Assembly: GCA_937916515.1 (NCBI GenBank)
Contig: CALFSX010000070.1
Coordinates: 1-33,161, forward strand
DNA from: an uncultured Planctomycetaceae bacterium
GTDB lineage: Bacteria; Planctomycetota; Planctomycetia; Planctomycetales; Planctomycetaceae
Length of the DNA: 33,161 nucleotides
Direction of reading: 5' to 3'
Shown: piece by piece, positions 9,022 to 16,613 of the stretch
Layout: every line of letters starts with the position of its first letter
Position numbering within the stretch: position 1 is the first letter of the stretch
Notes under the pieces: model-generated
The model's input: only the letters and a program-made list of their open reading frames with translations
Told to the model about the DNA's origin: nothing
Database searches by the model: none
Program-made: the position numbers and the translations under genes

Positions 9022-10014
9022 ATGACGGGAACTCGATCACTTTCGTATTGGCTTTCATTGGCGTTGATGCTTTCGGTGACGTCTTCAGCGTCCTGTGCAG
9101 AGATTGTGCAGTACCTTGGATATTCGCAGGCCGTTCAGCTGAAGAACGAAAACACGACGGTCGTGCTGTGTCCGGAAGTTGGTGGTCGAGTGCTTGAGTA
9201 TTCACTGAATGGAAAGAACGTATTGTTCATTTCCGATTCTGAAAAGAACTGGAAACCAGGCGACAGGCCGGAATCGTCAGCAGGACGATTTGACATCGGC
9301 CCGGAACTGGTGATTCCCAGACGCGACGTATCGTGGTCGGGGGCCTGGTCCACTGAGATTATTGGCGACCTGCATGTGAGGCTAACCAGTCAAAAAGACG
9401 AAGCCACCGGTGTTCAGCTCGTTCGCGATTTTGAACTCGATGCCAAAACGCCAAAACTGCTGTGTACGCAAACAATCGTCAACGTATCCAGCGAACTGAA
9501 GGAGTGGTGTCATTGGAGCCGCACGTTTGCAGTTGGTAAAGGTGTTTGCGTGATTCCGCTGACAGAAGCAGGCATTTCGCCAATCAGCCGTTTCCCAAAC
9601 AAGTATGTGCTGTATGAAGAAGGTGGGCTCATCAACATGAAACCCGAAGATCCTCAGGTCAGACGCCACAACAACACTCTGCAGATTTTCCCCACACCAC
9701 GAAAACCCAAGCTGGGCTTTGACAGCTATGCCGGCATCATCGGCTACGCTGCCCCCAATGATCTGTTCTTTTTGAAACGCTTCAAAACGCATCCCAATCG
9801 AATTTACAACGAAGCCGCTGGTCTGACAATTTCCGTTTGGTATCCCGATAACCAGATGATCGAACTGGAACCGATAGGGCCGCGAGAAACTCTGAAACCG
9901 GGAGAATCCGCCAGCTTCACGGAAGAATGGTGGCTGGCCCCGTTGGAGTTTCCAGGTACAGAAAAGGTCCTGGATTCAACGACGCTGGACCGGCTGATGG
10001 ACTCACTGAAGTAA
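9022..10014 (+). CDS. Secreted galactose-mutarotase-like protein
   Basis: Exported protein of 330 residues from the ATG at 9022. That start puts a clear signal peptide at the N-terminus (hydrophobic core about 8-20, likely cleavage near SCA at 24-26). The open frame reaches back to 8956, but those codons lack a signal and a ribosome site. The mature part begins with a beta-rich segment including PEVGGRVLEYSLNGKNVL (51-68), typical of the aldose-1-epimerase/carbohydrate-binding supersandwich fold. Later EFTEEWWLAPL-like residues resemble the end of such domains. The catalytic histidine-glutamate set of true mutarotases could not be placed with confidence, so it may be a sugar-binding protein. 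A weak GGAAA ribosome site precedes the start. Confidence 0.78.
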   Translation: MTGTRSLSYWLSLALMLSVTSSASCAEIVQYLGYSQAVQLKNENTTVVLCPEVGGRVLEYSLNGKNVLFISDSEKNWKPGDRPESSAGRFDIGPELVIPRRDVSWSGAWSTEIIGDLHVRLTSQKDEATGVQLVRDFELDAKTPKLLCTQTIVNVSSELKEWCHWSRTFAVGKGVCVIPLTEAGISPISRFPNKYVLYEEGGLINMKPEDPQVRRHNNTLQIFPTPRKPKLGFDSYAGIIGYAAPNDLFFLKRFKTHPNRIYNEAAGLTISVWYPDNQMIELEPIGPRETLKPGESASFTEEWWLAPLEFPGTEKVLDSTTLDRLMDSLK

Positions 10015-10039
10015 CCGACTGACAGTCAGGCATCGACGT

Positions 10040-10098
10040 GGCCGGTGGAAACGGGCCCTACGTTCGCCGCAGCACCGTAGGGCCGGCTCCCACCGGCC
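10040..10098. repeat. GC-rich inverted repeat, possible terminator
   Basis: Two 23-base arms (10040-10062 and 10076-10098) pair with mismatches only in the middle, around a 13-base loop. The outer ggccggtgg and inner gccctacg blocks are perfectly complementary. It starts 25 bases after the mutarotase-like stop and lies before the GntR promoter, so it may end transcription, but no T-run follows. The sequence looks like a repetitive planctomycete palindrome. Confidence 0.78.
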
Positions 10099-10147
10099 GC
10101 GTGTGCGGCATGGCTGGCAGGAACCGGCCCGGCACTTGAAATTTCAC

Positions 10148-10175
10148 TTGACAGCCTCGCCGCCTGTTGTATTAT
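10148..10175 (+). promoter_or_regulatory. Sigma-70-type promoter of the gntR-ABC operon
   Basis: A perfect -35 box TTGACA (10148-10153) is followed after 16 bases by TATTAT (10170-10175), one base from the -10 consensus. It lies 38 bases upstream of the GTG start of the regulator. This is the best promoter match seen in the window. Confidence 0.8.
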
Positions 10176-10188
10176 TGCATTAATACAA
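10167..10188. promoter_or_regulatory. Perfect dyad over the -10 box, likely GntR operator
   Basis: TTGTATTA (10167-10174) and TAATACAA (10181-10188) are perfect 8-base inverted repeats around a 6-base spacer. The dyad covers the -10 box and the probable transcription start. Dimeric GntR proteins bind such dyads, and YtrA-type members often repress their own operons, so autorepression is the likely meaning. Binding by this protein is inferred. Confidence 0.72.
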
Positions 10189-10213
10189 GAACGGCGTCTG
10201 GGAGGCTCGCGAG

Positions 10214-10621
10214 GTGCAGATTCGTATCAACACTCATGATGGCGTGCCGATTTATCTTCAGGTGGTGAATCAGATTAAGTATCTGGTAGCCGCAGGAAGG
10301 TTGTCGGGCGGTGATGAGCTGCCTGCGATCAGAACTCTGGCGGAAACGCTGATCGTAAATCCCAATACGATCGCTCGAGCGTATCGCGAATTGGAACATG
10401 CCGGTATTGTCGAAAAACGCCGCACGGCTGGTACCTTTGTGACAGATCAGGGATCCCCGCTGGCTCGCAAAGAACGCATGAAGATTCTGACGGAACGCGT
10501 TGATCAGCTGTTGGCTGAGTCTGAACAGATGAACGTGGGTCTGGAAGAAATCGTCAAGCTGCTGGGCCAACGCCATTCTGTGATCACGAAAGCGAAAAGA
10601 AAGGAAGGCTCTGATGACTGA
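10214..10621 (+). CDS. GntR-family regulator, YtrA type
   Basis: Transcription regulator of 135 residues. The GTG start has a GGGAGG ribosome site 8 bases upstream. Residues 10-70 form a GntR winged helix-turn-helix (IYLQVVNQIKYLVAAGRL, GDELPAIRTLAE, NPNTIARAYRELE, RRTAGTFV). The tail of about 50 residues is only a short helical segment, as in the YtrA subfamily, and has no effector-binding domain. YtrA-type regulators usually sit in front of ABC transporter genes and respond to cell-envelope stress or antibiotics. Here the next gene overlaps by 8 bases, so translation is coupled. The dyad over the promoter suggests it represses its own operon. Confidence 0.93.
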   Translation: MQIRINTHDGVPIYLQVVNQIKYLVAAGRLSGGDELPAIRTLAETLIVNPNTIARAYRELEHAGIVEKRRTAGTFVTDQGSPLARKERMKILTERVDQLLAESEQMNVGLEEIVKLLGQRHSVITKAKRKEGSDD

Positions 10622-11516
10622 CTCCTTTTCTGAATCAAGCACTCCCATTGTTGAAGTGCAGGGATTAACTCGACGATTCGACGACAAAGTGGCGCTTAAC
10701 GACCTTTCGCTTACCGTTCATCGAGGCGGCGTGTTTGGACTGATCGGGGGCAACGGAGCTGGAAAAACGACCTTAATTCGCCACATTTTGGGCATGTTTA
10801 AGGCTCAGTCCGGCAGCGTGAAAGTGTTCTCACTGGATCCAGTGAAAGATCCCGTTGGCGTGCTGGGGCGAATTGGCTATCTGTCAGAAGATCGTGATCT
10901 GCCTGACTGGATGCGAGTTCACCAACTGGTTCGCTACAGCCAGGCGTTCTATCCCAATTGGGATTCGGCTTATGCCAGCGAGCTGATGGATGCGTTTGAT
11001 CTCGACCCCAAAGCGAAGGTGAAGTCGCTTTCGCGCGGGCAGCGTGCCAGAGCTGGTTTGTTGGTTGCTCTGGCACATCGCCCGGAACTGTTGGTGCTGG
11101 ATGAACCGTCGTCCGGGCTTGATCCGGTGGTGCGGCGCGACATTCTGGGATCAATCATTCGCACGATCGCCGATGACGGTCGAACGGTTTTCTTTTCATC
11201 TCACCTTCTGGACGAAGTTGAACGAGTGGCGGATCGTGTGGCCATCATTCATCACGGCCAGATTATGCTGAATGCAGGCATGGATGACATTAAACAGTCT
11301 CATCGGCGTGTGACGTTTCGCTTTAACGAATCGACTTCCGAAGCACCGGCAATACACGGAACACTTTCCTGCGAAGGATCGGGCCAGGAATGGACGTACG
11401 TTTGCGACGGTCAGCTGGATCAATTTCGAAACGCAGGCCAGGCCATCGGCGCCGCTGTTGTTGACGAGGCGGCGTTAACTCTGGATGAAATCTTTGTCGC
11501 TCGCGTTTCCGGATAG
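10614..11516 (+). CDS. ABC transporter ATP-binding protein
   Basis: Cytoplasmic ATPase subunit of 300 residues. Walker A is GGNGAGKT (45-52), the signature is LSRGQ (139-143), Walker B is LLVLDE (159-164) with SSGLDP after it, and the H-loop histidine is H197 in SSHLLDE. The expected Q-loop position reads YLSEDRDL, without glutamine, as in several YtrB-like ATPases. The last 90 residues form a small C-terminal domain. Its start overlaps the stop of the GntR gene, and the permease follows 33 bases later, so the three genes form one operon. It likely energises that permease, for export or for envelope stress defence; the substrate is not shown. Confidence 0.95.
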   Translation: MTDSFSESSTPIVEVQGLTRRFDDKVALNDLSLTVHRGGVFGLIGGNGAGKTTLIRHILGMFKAQSGSVKVFSLDPVKDPVGVLGRIGYLSEDRDLPDWMRVHQLVRYSQAFYPNWDSAYASELMDAFDLDPKAKVKSLSRGQRARAGLLVALAHRPELLVLDEPSSGLDPVVRRDILGSIIRTIADDGRTVFFSSHLLDEVERVADRVAIIHHGQIMLNAGMDDIKQSHRRVTFRFNESTSEAPAIHGTLSCEGSGQEWTYVCDGQLDQFRNAGQAIGAAVVDEAALTLDEIFVARVSG

Positions 11517-11549
11517 TCGTCCACGCTTCTGCACTGCGGAGAACACATT

Positions 11550-13199
11550 ATGCACAGGATTCCTCTGGCATTGCTGTGGGAAATGAGCGTCAAGGGGCGT
11601 TGGCCATTGCCCGGCTTTTTTCTGCTCGGCAACCTCATGCCGATGTTTATCTATACGGCACTTTCGCAGCTTGCCGTTGATTATGATGATCCTGCATTGC
11701 TGAACATGCACATCATATTTTTGCCGTTGGTGATGTTTCAGTGCGCGATCGGAATCGTTGCCGCACAAGGAACTCTCTCCCGACTTTATGCGACCCCGAT
11801 ATCAACAAGCATGTTGGTTGCATGGCACGGAATGTCAGGCGGCTTGCTGCTGGCAATGGAAATCGCCGTTGCTTTGTGGTTACAGAACCTATTATTCGGC
11901 TTTAGCTATCCCATCGCCGGCCCATCGTTGTTTGCCGCGACTGCCTGGATGGCCGCTCAACCACTTGTCTGCACTTCGCATAGAACGATTTCCAGTTTTT
12001 GTGTGATTGCTTCGCCATCTGTGTTGCTGTTTTTGTGGTTGCATTCTCGGTACGGAAGCTGGTTCGCCCAGCCGACTCACTACTGGTCGCCCGTGTCGAT
12101 CGCAGACGCCTGCACCTTGCTGGCAGTGGCAACAGTATTCCATTTCGTAACAGTGACCGTCGTTAAAAGAGATCGTTGCGGCGAACGAATGCCGTCGCTG
12201 AACGGATGGAAATGGCTGGTTCAAAAATGGGAAGCTCGCGGTCGATCTGCATTGATTCCCGATCGGCCGTTTGCTTCACTGGAGGAAGCTCAACGATGGT
12301 ACGAATGGCAACCCAAAGGAATCGCATTTCCGGTGATCGTGCTGTTGGCCGTATCTGCGGGCGTTGTGGCGACCGTAGCGAGAATCGTTGCATTGGGAGA
12401 CGCTGAGACAAATCTTCGCGATTTGCACGAAGGGCTACTGGGTGGTGGCGGCATTCTGTCGATCATTGCTGGAATCGCCGGATTGCTTGTGGGAAGCACG
12501 GCAACTGGCAAGACGCAACGTCATCGCGAAGTCACTATTCGAGATCTCGCGGACCAGACGGAGTTCGAAAGAATGGGCGATTTCCTGGCAACGCGCCCCT
12601 TTGATAATGCGACGTTCGCTCACGCGATTCTAAGCACTGCTGCCAGAAGCACGATCATTGCCTGGGGCTTTTGGGCGACTGTTTTAGCGGCGGTATTTGT
12701 CGCTCGCCTGTTTGCAGGAGGCGCATGGGAGCCGATTCTGCCTGCGGAAGTGAGATATTGGTACCTACCACTGACGCTGTTGGGAGCATGGGTTGTGATG
12801 ACCAATATTTCAACCGTCACTATGACAGGTCGTGGTTCTAAGTTTATTTTTACTGGTGTCATCAGTGGTGTAGCGCTGTTGGTGGTTTCTTCGATTGCTC
12901 GAAGCGGCGCTTCGCAGGCAACGGAAGCCCTGGTCGTTCCATTTCTATGGTCGATTTCCGTGTTAGTCGTTGCCGGGACTGTCTGGGCATTCAAAATCGC
13001 TACGGAACGAAACATGGTGACCATGTCTTTGTTGATGAAACTGACTTTCGCAGCAGTGCTGGTTACCGCTGTTGCCGTGGCGCTAAAGCCGGCTGACATG
13101 CACAACGTGGGCTACATGCTGATTGTGGCCTTTGCTTCGCTGACGATTCTGCCCTTTGCCACAGCACCGCTGGGGATCGCATGGAATCGACATCGATGA
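11550..13199 (+). CDS. Multi-pass membrane permease of the gntR-ABC operon
   Basis: Integral membrane protein of 549 residues with about fourteen hydrophobic segments: six in the first 205 residues and eight from 257 onward. A soluble stretch of about 50 residues (206-256, including ASLEEAQRWYEWQPKG) separates the halves. The two-part architecture suggests a duplicated or fused ABC-2-type permease, so one protein could provide the whole membrane channel. A CGGAG ribosome site lies 8 bases before the ATG. It is the third gene of the operon and the only membrane partner for the ATPase. I do not recognise a named family; the role is inferred from position and topology. Confidence 0.85.
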   Translation: MHRIPLALLWEMSVKGRWPLPGFFLLGNLMPMFIYTALSQLAVDYDDPALLNMHIIFLPLVMFQCAIGIVAAQGTLSRLYATPISTSMLVAWHGMSGGLLLAMEIAVALWLQNLLFGFSYPIAGPSLFAATAWMAAQPLVCTSHRTISSFCVIASPSVLLFLWLHSRYGSWFAQPTHYWSPVSIADACTLLAVATVFHFVTVTVVKRDRCGERMPSLNGWKWLVQKWEARGRSALIPDRPFASLEEAQRWYEWQPKGIAFPVIVLLAVSAGVVATVARIVALGDAETNLRDLHEGLLGGGGILSIIAGIAGLLVGSTATGKTQRHREVTIRDLADQTEFERMGDFLATRPFDNATFAHAILSTAARSTIIAWGFWATVLAAVFVARLFAGGAWEPILPAEVRYWYLPLTLLGAWVVMTNISTVTMTGRGSKFIFTGVISGVALLVVSSIARSGASQATEALVVPFLWSISVLVVAGTVWAFKIATERNMVTMSLLMKLTFAAVLVTAVAVALKPADMHNVGYMLIVAFASLTILPFATAPLGIAWNRHR

Positions 13200-13345
13200 G
13201 TTTTAACTCCGGGGCTGCCGCGTATTACGCTGACTTGTGGCCGCGAATCACGCTTTTCGGCCTGCGGTGCATGTTTATCGCGAGCCAGAACCGTCTGCAT
13301 CTTTTAGCAAGTTGCTCTACAGCTTCGTCACCGCTCAATCATGGA

Positions 13346-13401
13346 GTAGTAGACCGTGTTAAAGATCCTCCGACACTGGGATCTTTAACAAGATCCACTA
13401 C
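13346..13401. repeat. Inverted repeat between converging genes
   Basis: Two 23-base arms (13346-13368 and 13379-13401) match at 20 positions as inverted repeats. The inner 12 bases, TGTTAAAGATCC and its complement, are perfect, around a 10-base loop. The element lies in the 315-base gap (13200-13514) between the permease stop and the hydrolase stop, which face each other; the rest of the gap shows nothing recognisable. It may be a bidirectional terminator or a dispersed palindrome. Open frames crossing it are not genes. Confidence 0.8.
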
Positions 13402-13514
13402 CAGAAATACCGGGGTAGATTTGAGCCGTGTACAAGACATTACGAATTTCCCGTAGCGGTTAACTCGCCCCGCGATTGATGCGGAATGGCACGGCAGATC
13501 TTTGCCGCAAAGAA

Positions 13515-14303
13515 TTAATCCTGTGGCGACGTGCCTTTGGCCAGTTCGTCGTCCCATTCGTCCAGGAGTGGCCAGTCCAGGGCACACGTGCCGAAGTCGG
13601 CCATGTGCTGGTAGCCTTCCAGTCGTTCAATGGTTGCCTGCAGCAGCTTGTGGTCGTTGCGGAAGGCGGGACCATGACTGGGCAGCAGCCAATCGACGTC
13701 GCTGCCTTGAATTCGTTTCAGTGATTCGATGAAGGCAGGAATATCTGAACCGTGGTGAGCGTCAATGCCGCCGACGCAGCCGTCGCGAAAAATATTGTCG
13801 CCTGACAGAAGCAGGTTTCCGAAACGAAGTGAGATCTGTCCGGTGGCATGTCCGGGAGTATCCCAGACTTCCAGGTGGGTGTCCCCAAGTTCCAGTTTGT
13901 CGCCCTCAGAAATCGTCTTCTGAATATCGAAGATGGGCATGTTGATCGAAATCTGCTGAGCCGGAATTTCTGCATAAGCGGCAATGCGATCGCCGTCTTC
14001 CAGAATCTTTTTTGCGTCCGGGTGAGCGACCGTTACGGCTGCCGGCAGCAGTTCAGAAGCTCGTTTCAGGCCTTGCACATGATCGGCATCGGCGTGAGAT
14101 GCAATCAGATAGCGACAGTTAGCCAGCGGGAAATCCATATCGCGAATCAGGTCGATAATTTCATCAACCGTGTCTTCGTATCCAATGTCCATCAACGCCC
14201 AATCAGTTCCCGAATGAACCAGATACACGCAGCATCCAAAACGTCGGCGTGCCTGATGGTTCATTTCAATAACGTTGGGAAACAATTCTCGACGGGCAAG
14301 CAT
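13515..14303 (-). CDS. Metallo-beta-lactamase-fold hydrolase, variant metal site
   Basis: Cytoplasmic hydrolase of 262 residues. The fold is shown by DIGYED (39-44), the metal motif at 69-75, TPGHATGQ with H152, LLSGDNIF with D169, and LPSHGP with H210. The main motif reads S-H-A-D-A-D-H. The second histidine of the usual HxHxDH is replaced by aspartate (D72), while H70, D74 and H75 remain. This should change metal binding at the first site but keeps most of the second. The family includes glyoxalase II, lactonases and sulfur dioxygenases; substrate cannot be told. The ATG at the right end is the natural start. Transcribed in the same direction as the CopD-like gene upstream, 129 bases away. 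Confidence 0.9.
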   Translation of the reverse strand: MLARRELFPNVIEMNHQARRRFGCCVYLVHSGTDWALMDIGYEDTVDEIIDLIRDMDFPLANCRYLIASHADADHVQGLKRASELLPAAVTVAHPDAKKILEDGDRIAAYAEIPAQQISINMPIFDIQKTISEGDKLELGDTHLEVWDTPGHATGQISLRFGNLLLSGDNIFRDGCVGGIDAHHGSDIPAFIESLKRIQGSDVDWLLPSHGPAFRNDHKLLQATIERLEGYQHMADFGTCALDWPLLDEWDDELAKGTSPQD

Positions 14304-14432
14304 AGTTCAGGCCGAAACTAAGAAAGGTCAGCAGACGAAAACACAAAAGATGGGTGGCAGAAGTCTAGAAGGCGTTCGATTGGCAGGCAATAAACAACAC
14401 CCGCCAATCACGATTCGCTGAATCGCAGCTGA

Positions 14433-14924
14433 CTACTCTGCAGTGGGTTCTGCAGTGGCGTCAACGACAGGAACGTCACCAGAACTCGGTATGCCACGCA
14501 CTTTCGCGAATCCCGAAATTCCAACAATCAAAGCAGAGACAAGCAGCATGATGCCGGTCCACTTTTTCGCATCGTCGCGGAACTTCTGAGTTCCCGGCTT
14601 GTTGCCGACCAGGACCGACGCCAGGAAAAAGACAAACAATGCCAGCAGAATTTTTGTGCCAATCAGCCCATGATAAAGCCCGTCGCCTTTGTGCAGCGGC
14701 ATGGCTTTGATGTAGTTGTAGAATCCGCTGATCAGAAACAGAGCGATGCCACCGTGTACGAATTTTTTCCAGCGTTGGCGAATTTTGCCCAGCAGTTCTG
14801 AGTTCTCGCCTTCCAACGCTGGAATAACGGCCAAACGCAGAAAAGCGGTTCCACCAACCAGCACAATGGCTGTACCGACGTGAGCCCAGCGAGAAATCAG
14901 CGGCAGAATGAGTTCCGAATCCAT
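14433..14924 (-). CDS. Small CopD-like four-helix membrane protein
   Basis: Integral membrane protein of 163 residues from the ATG whose complement lies at 14922-14924. Four helices are predicted (about 15-36, 54-73, 86-106, 121-140), and the tail is proline- and acid-rich. Histidines H15, H57 and H85 sit at or near helix ends, an arrangement compatible with heme or copper binding as in CopD-related proteins; this is inference. The open frame extends upstream to 15146 but those 74 codons are arginine-rich and have no membrane segment or ribosome site, so I reject them. The chosen ATG has no strong ribosome site either. Could also be an uncharacterised DUF2269-like protein. Confidence 0.7.
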   Translation of the reverse strand: MDSELILPLISRWAHVGTAIVLVGGTAFLRLAVIPALEGENSELLGKIRQRWKKFVHGGIALFLISGFYNYIKAMPLHKGDGLYHGLIGTKILLALFVFFLASVLVGNKPGTQKFRDDAKKWTGIMLLVSALIVGISGFAKVRGIPSSGDVPVVDATAEPTAE

Positions 14925-15453
14925 GTGGTCGAGTTTCGTTTGATAATTGAGGACAGGCTTGAGCCCGTGAAGTTTAACTGTCCGTTTATAGCCAGGGACT
15001 CCGAAAAGGCGATTCCTTCGCCAATTCCTTGCCTCGGGGGAACGTTTTTCAATCTGCGAGACAAAATGGCCAGTGTGGGGTGACTGTGAGAATTGCCTCA
15101 GCCGTAGATCCGCGTCAAAAATTCGGGCCCTCAGTGATGACCCCAATCATCAACCGTGGCCGGAAAAATAGCGACTCGCCCTCCATCCTTTCTAAACCTG
15201 TTTCGAAAAATGCCCGTTGTGCCAGCGATTTCCAGACAACTCTTTACGCGACCTCAAGTGAGACAGTTGCTCTCAGAACATTCCTTAGATTAGCTCGATT
15301 GGATTAAACTAAGATCCAACTGCAAGATTTGTGATTCTTGCCGCGTAAGCTTCCAGCTTGCGAAAGACGTCGCAGGGAACATGACAAACAGAATGCTTAT
15401 CGGATTTGTTCGCTGATCAAAACCACTGTCGCCGAAATCGAAGATTATCAAGC
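14925..15453. other. Divergent intergenic region with one small hairpin
   Basis: This 529-base gap separates the CopD-like gene (-) from the unrecognised ORF at 15454 (+). It holds a small hairpin at 15344-15362 (separate entry). Plus-strand open frames here are short and lack ribosome sites. No other signal was seen. Confidence 0.4.
15344..15362. repeat. Short hairpin, cgtaagct-tcc-agcttgcg
   Basis: The 8-base arms match at 7 positions around a 3-base loop. I recall near-identical AAGCTTCCAGCTT-type hairpins as common intergenic repeats in planctomycete genomes, but only one copy was noticed here. Confidence 0.5.
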
Positions 15454-16170
15454 ATGATTCAGGCACTCAGGCAATTTGAAATCAGGCGACTCGTATTTCA
15501 GTATGCGGTTACCTCTGGTTTGCGGGCTGTCTTGAATCGGCGGCAACATCGGTTGATTGACCAAACTTTGATTCAGAGTCTGCGATTGCCATCGGGAGAT
15601 TTCGATGCTGACACATCAAAGGGGCTTGCGAAGTTGAGGTTTTGGCATAGAAAGCCGAACGCAGCAGCTGTCTGCTCAGACGACAAAAACGATCTCGCGT
15701 GGCAATGGGGATTTCTGACCGCGCGGTTGGTAGATCCTCCGGTGTCCCGTGCCGACTATCAGCGAGTTTGTCGAACCAGCCACTTTGGCGACGCTCACTT
15801 TGAGGCCGCATTTCGCTATCGACAGAGCGAATGCCGAGTCTTTGCGATCAAGAATACTGCTCGAGATTATTGCGGCTGGGTGAATCGTTTGTCGCTGTCC
15901 GAAAAACTGAGCTTTGGCAGTCGACGTGCCGAAGCGGTTGAGCTTTTCAAAATCTTCGCCGCAGAACTGGGGCAACACTTTTCATACGTTTCGCTTGAGC
16001 ATCCATCAGTCTGCGTTGAACTGGCTGTGCAACCAGGATTACTGGCGGGCAACGCACCACTTCGTCTCGAAAGCTTCCGGCAGCAGTACGAACAGCTTCA
16101 CTTCGATTTGCACAGGGCAGAACAAAGTGAGAAGCAACAGCATATCTGTGCCATAAATCTGCAAGAGTAA
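15454..16170 (+). CDS. Unrecognised protein, 238 residues
   Basis: I do not recognise this protein. The open frame extends upstream to a TTG at 15406; the ATG at 15454 gives 238 residues. Codon use looks natural (many GAA, GCC, GAT and CTG codons) and the frame is long for chance at this base composition. The product is arginine-rich, with no signal peptide or membrane helix. The stretch at about 135-175 (CGWVNRLSLSEK and following) is the most protein-like part. There is no clear ribosome site, and a partial open frame exists on the opposite strand in the same codon phase, so it could be a shadow of a decayed minus-strand gene. No partner gene is adjacent in the same direction. Confidence 0.45.
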   Translation: MIQALRQFEIRRLVFQYAVTSGLRAVLNRRQHRLIDQTLIQSLRLPSGDFDADTSKGLAKLRFWHRKPNAAAVCSDDKNDLAWQWGFLTARLVDPPVSRADYQRVCRTSHFGDAHFEAAFRYRQSECRVFAIKNTARDYCGWVNRLSLSEKLSFGSRRAEAVELFKIFAAELGQHFSYVSLEHPSVCVELAVQPGLLAGNAPLRLESFRQQYEQLHFDLHRAEQSEKQQHICAINLQE

Positions 16171-16613
16171 ACGCGGAAGTCATTTCGCCGTTCGTGGCAA
16201 TGCCAAGGAGTTCGACAGTATCCGCCTCACTAATCTTGCGTCTTCCATGATGCCTGTGATGCTTCTTTACCCGCGATTTTGAACACGCGACGGTGTTTGT
16301 CGATACTGAGGGGCGAGTGAGTAAGATCGATTGGAAGTAGAGCAAGGTTCTATGAGACGATGATCACGAACGTTAGAATGTCGATCCGGCCTCAACCATT
16401 CCGGAAATCGTCGAAACGTTTCGATCAACGTGGCATCATTGGATTCAGGAAACCTGAAACGATGGCGGTTTTGAGGATCCGGAGATACTTACGAGATCGA
16501 TCGTCGCTGGAATGAGATTGCTAAAGAGAAGAGAATTGGGAATGAGCAGTGACGACAAGAATGCGACCCGCTGAGACAGTCCCATCTTCCAAATACAAGC
16601 AGAGGTTTATGAA
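16171..16613. other. Intergenic region, no gene recognised
   Basis: A 443-base gap before the tri-modular enzyme. Several short open frames on the minus strand are arginine- and histidine-rich and without ribosome sites. No hairpin or promoter stood out. The promoter of the downstream gene should be near its right end. Confidence 0.4.

Noticed and set aside
14925-15146. 74-codon N-terminal extension of the CopD-like protein
   Set aside because: Arginine-rich, without signal, membrane segment or ribosome site; the ATG at 14922-14924 places the first helix at the usual position.
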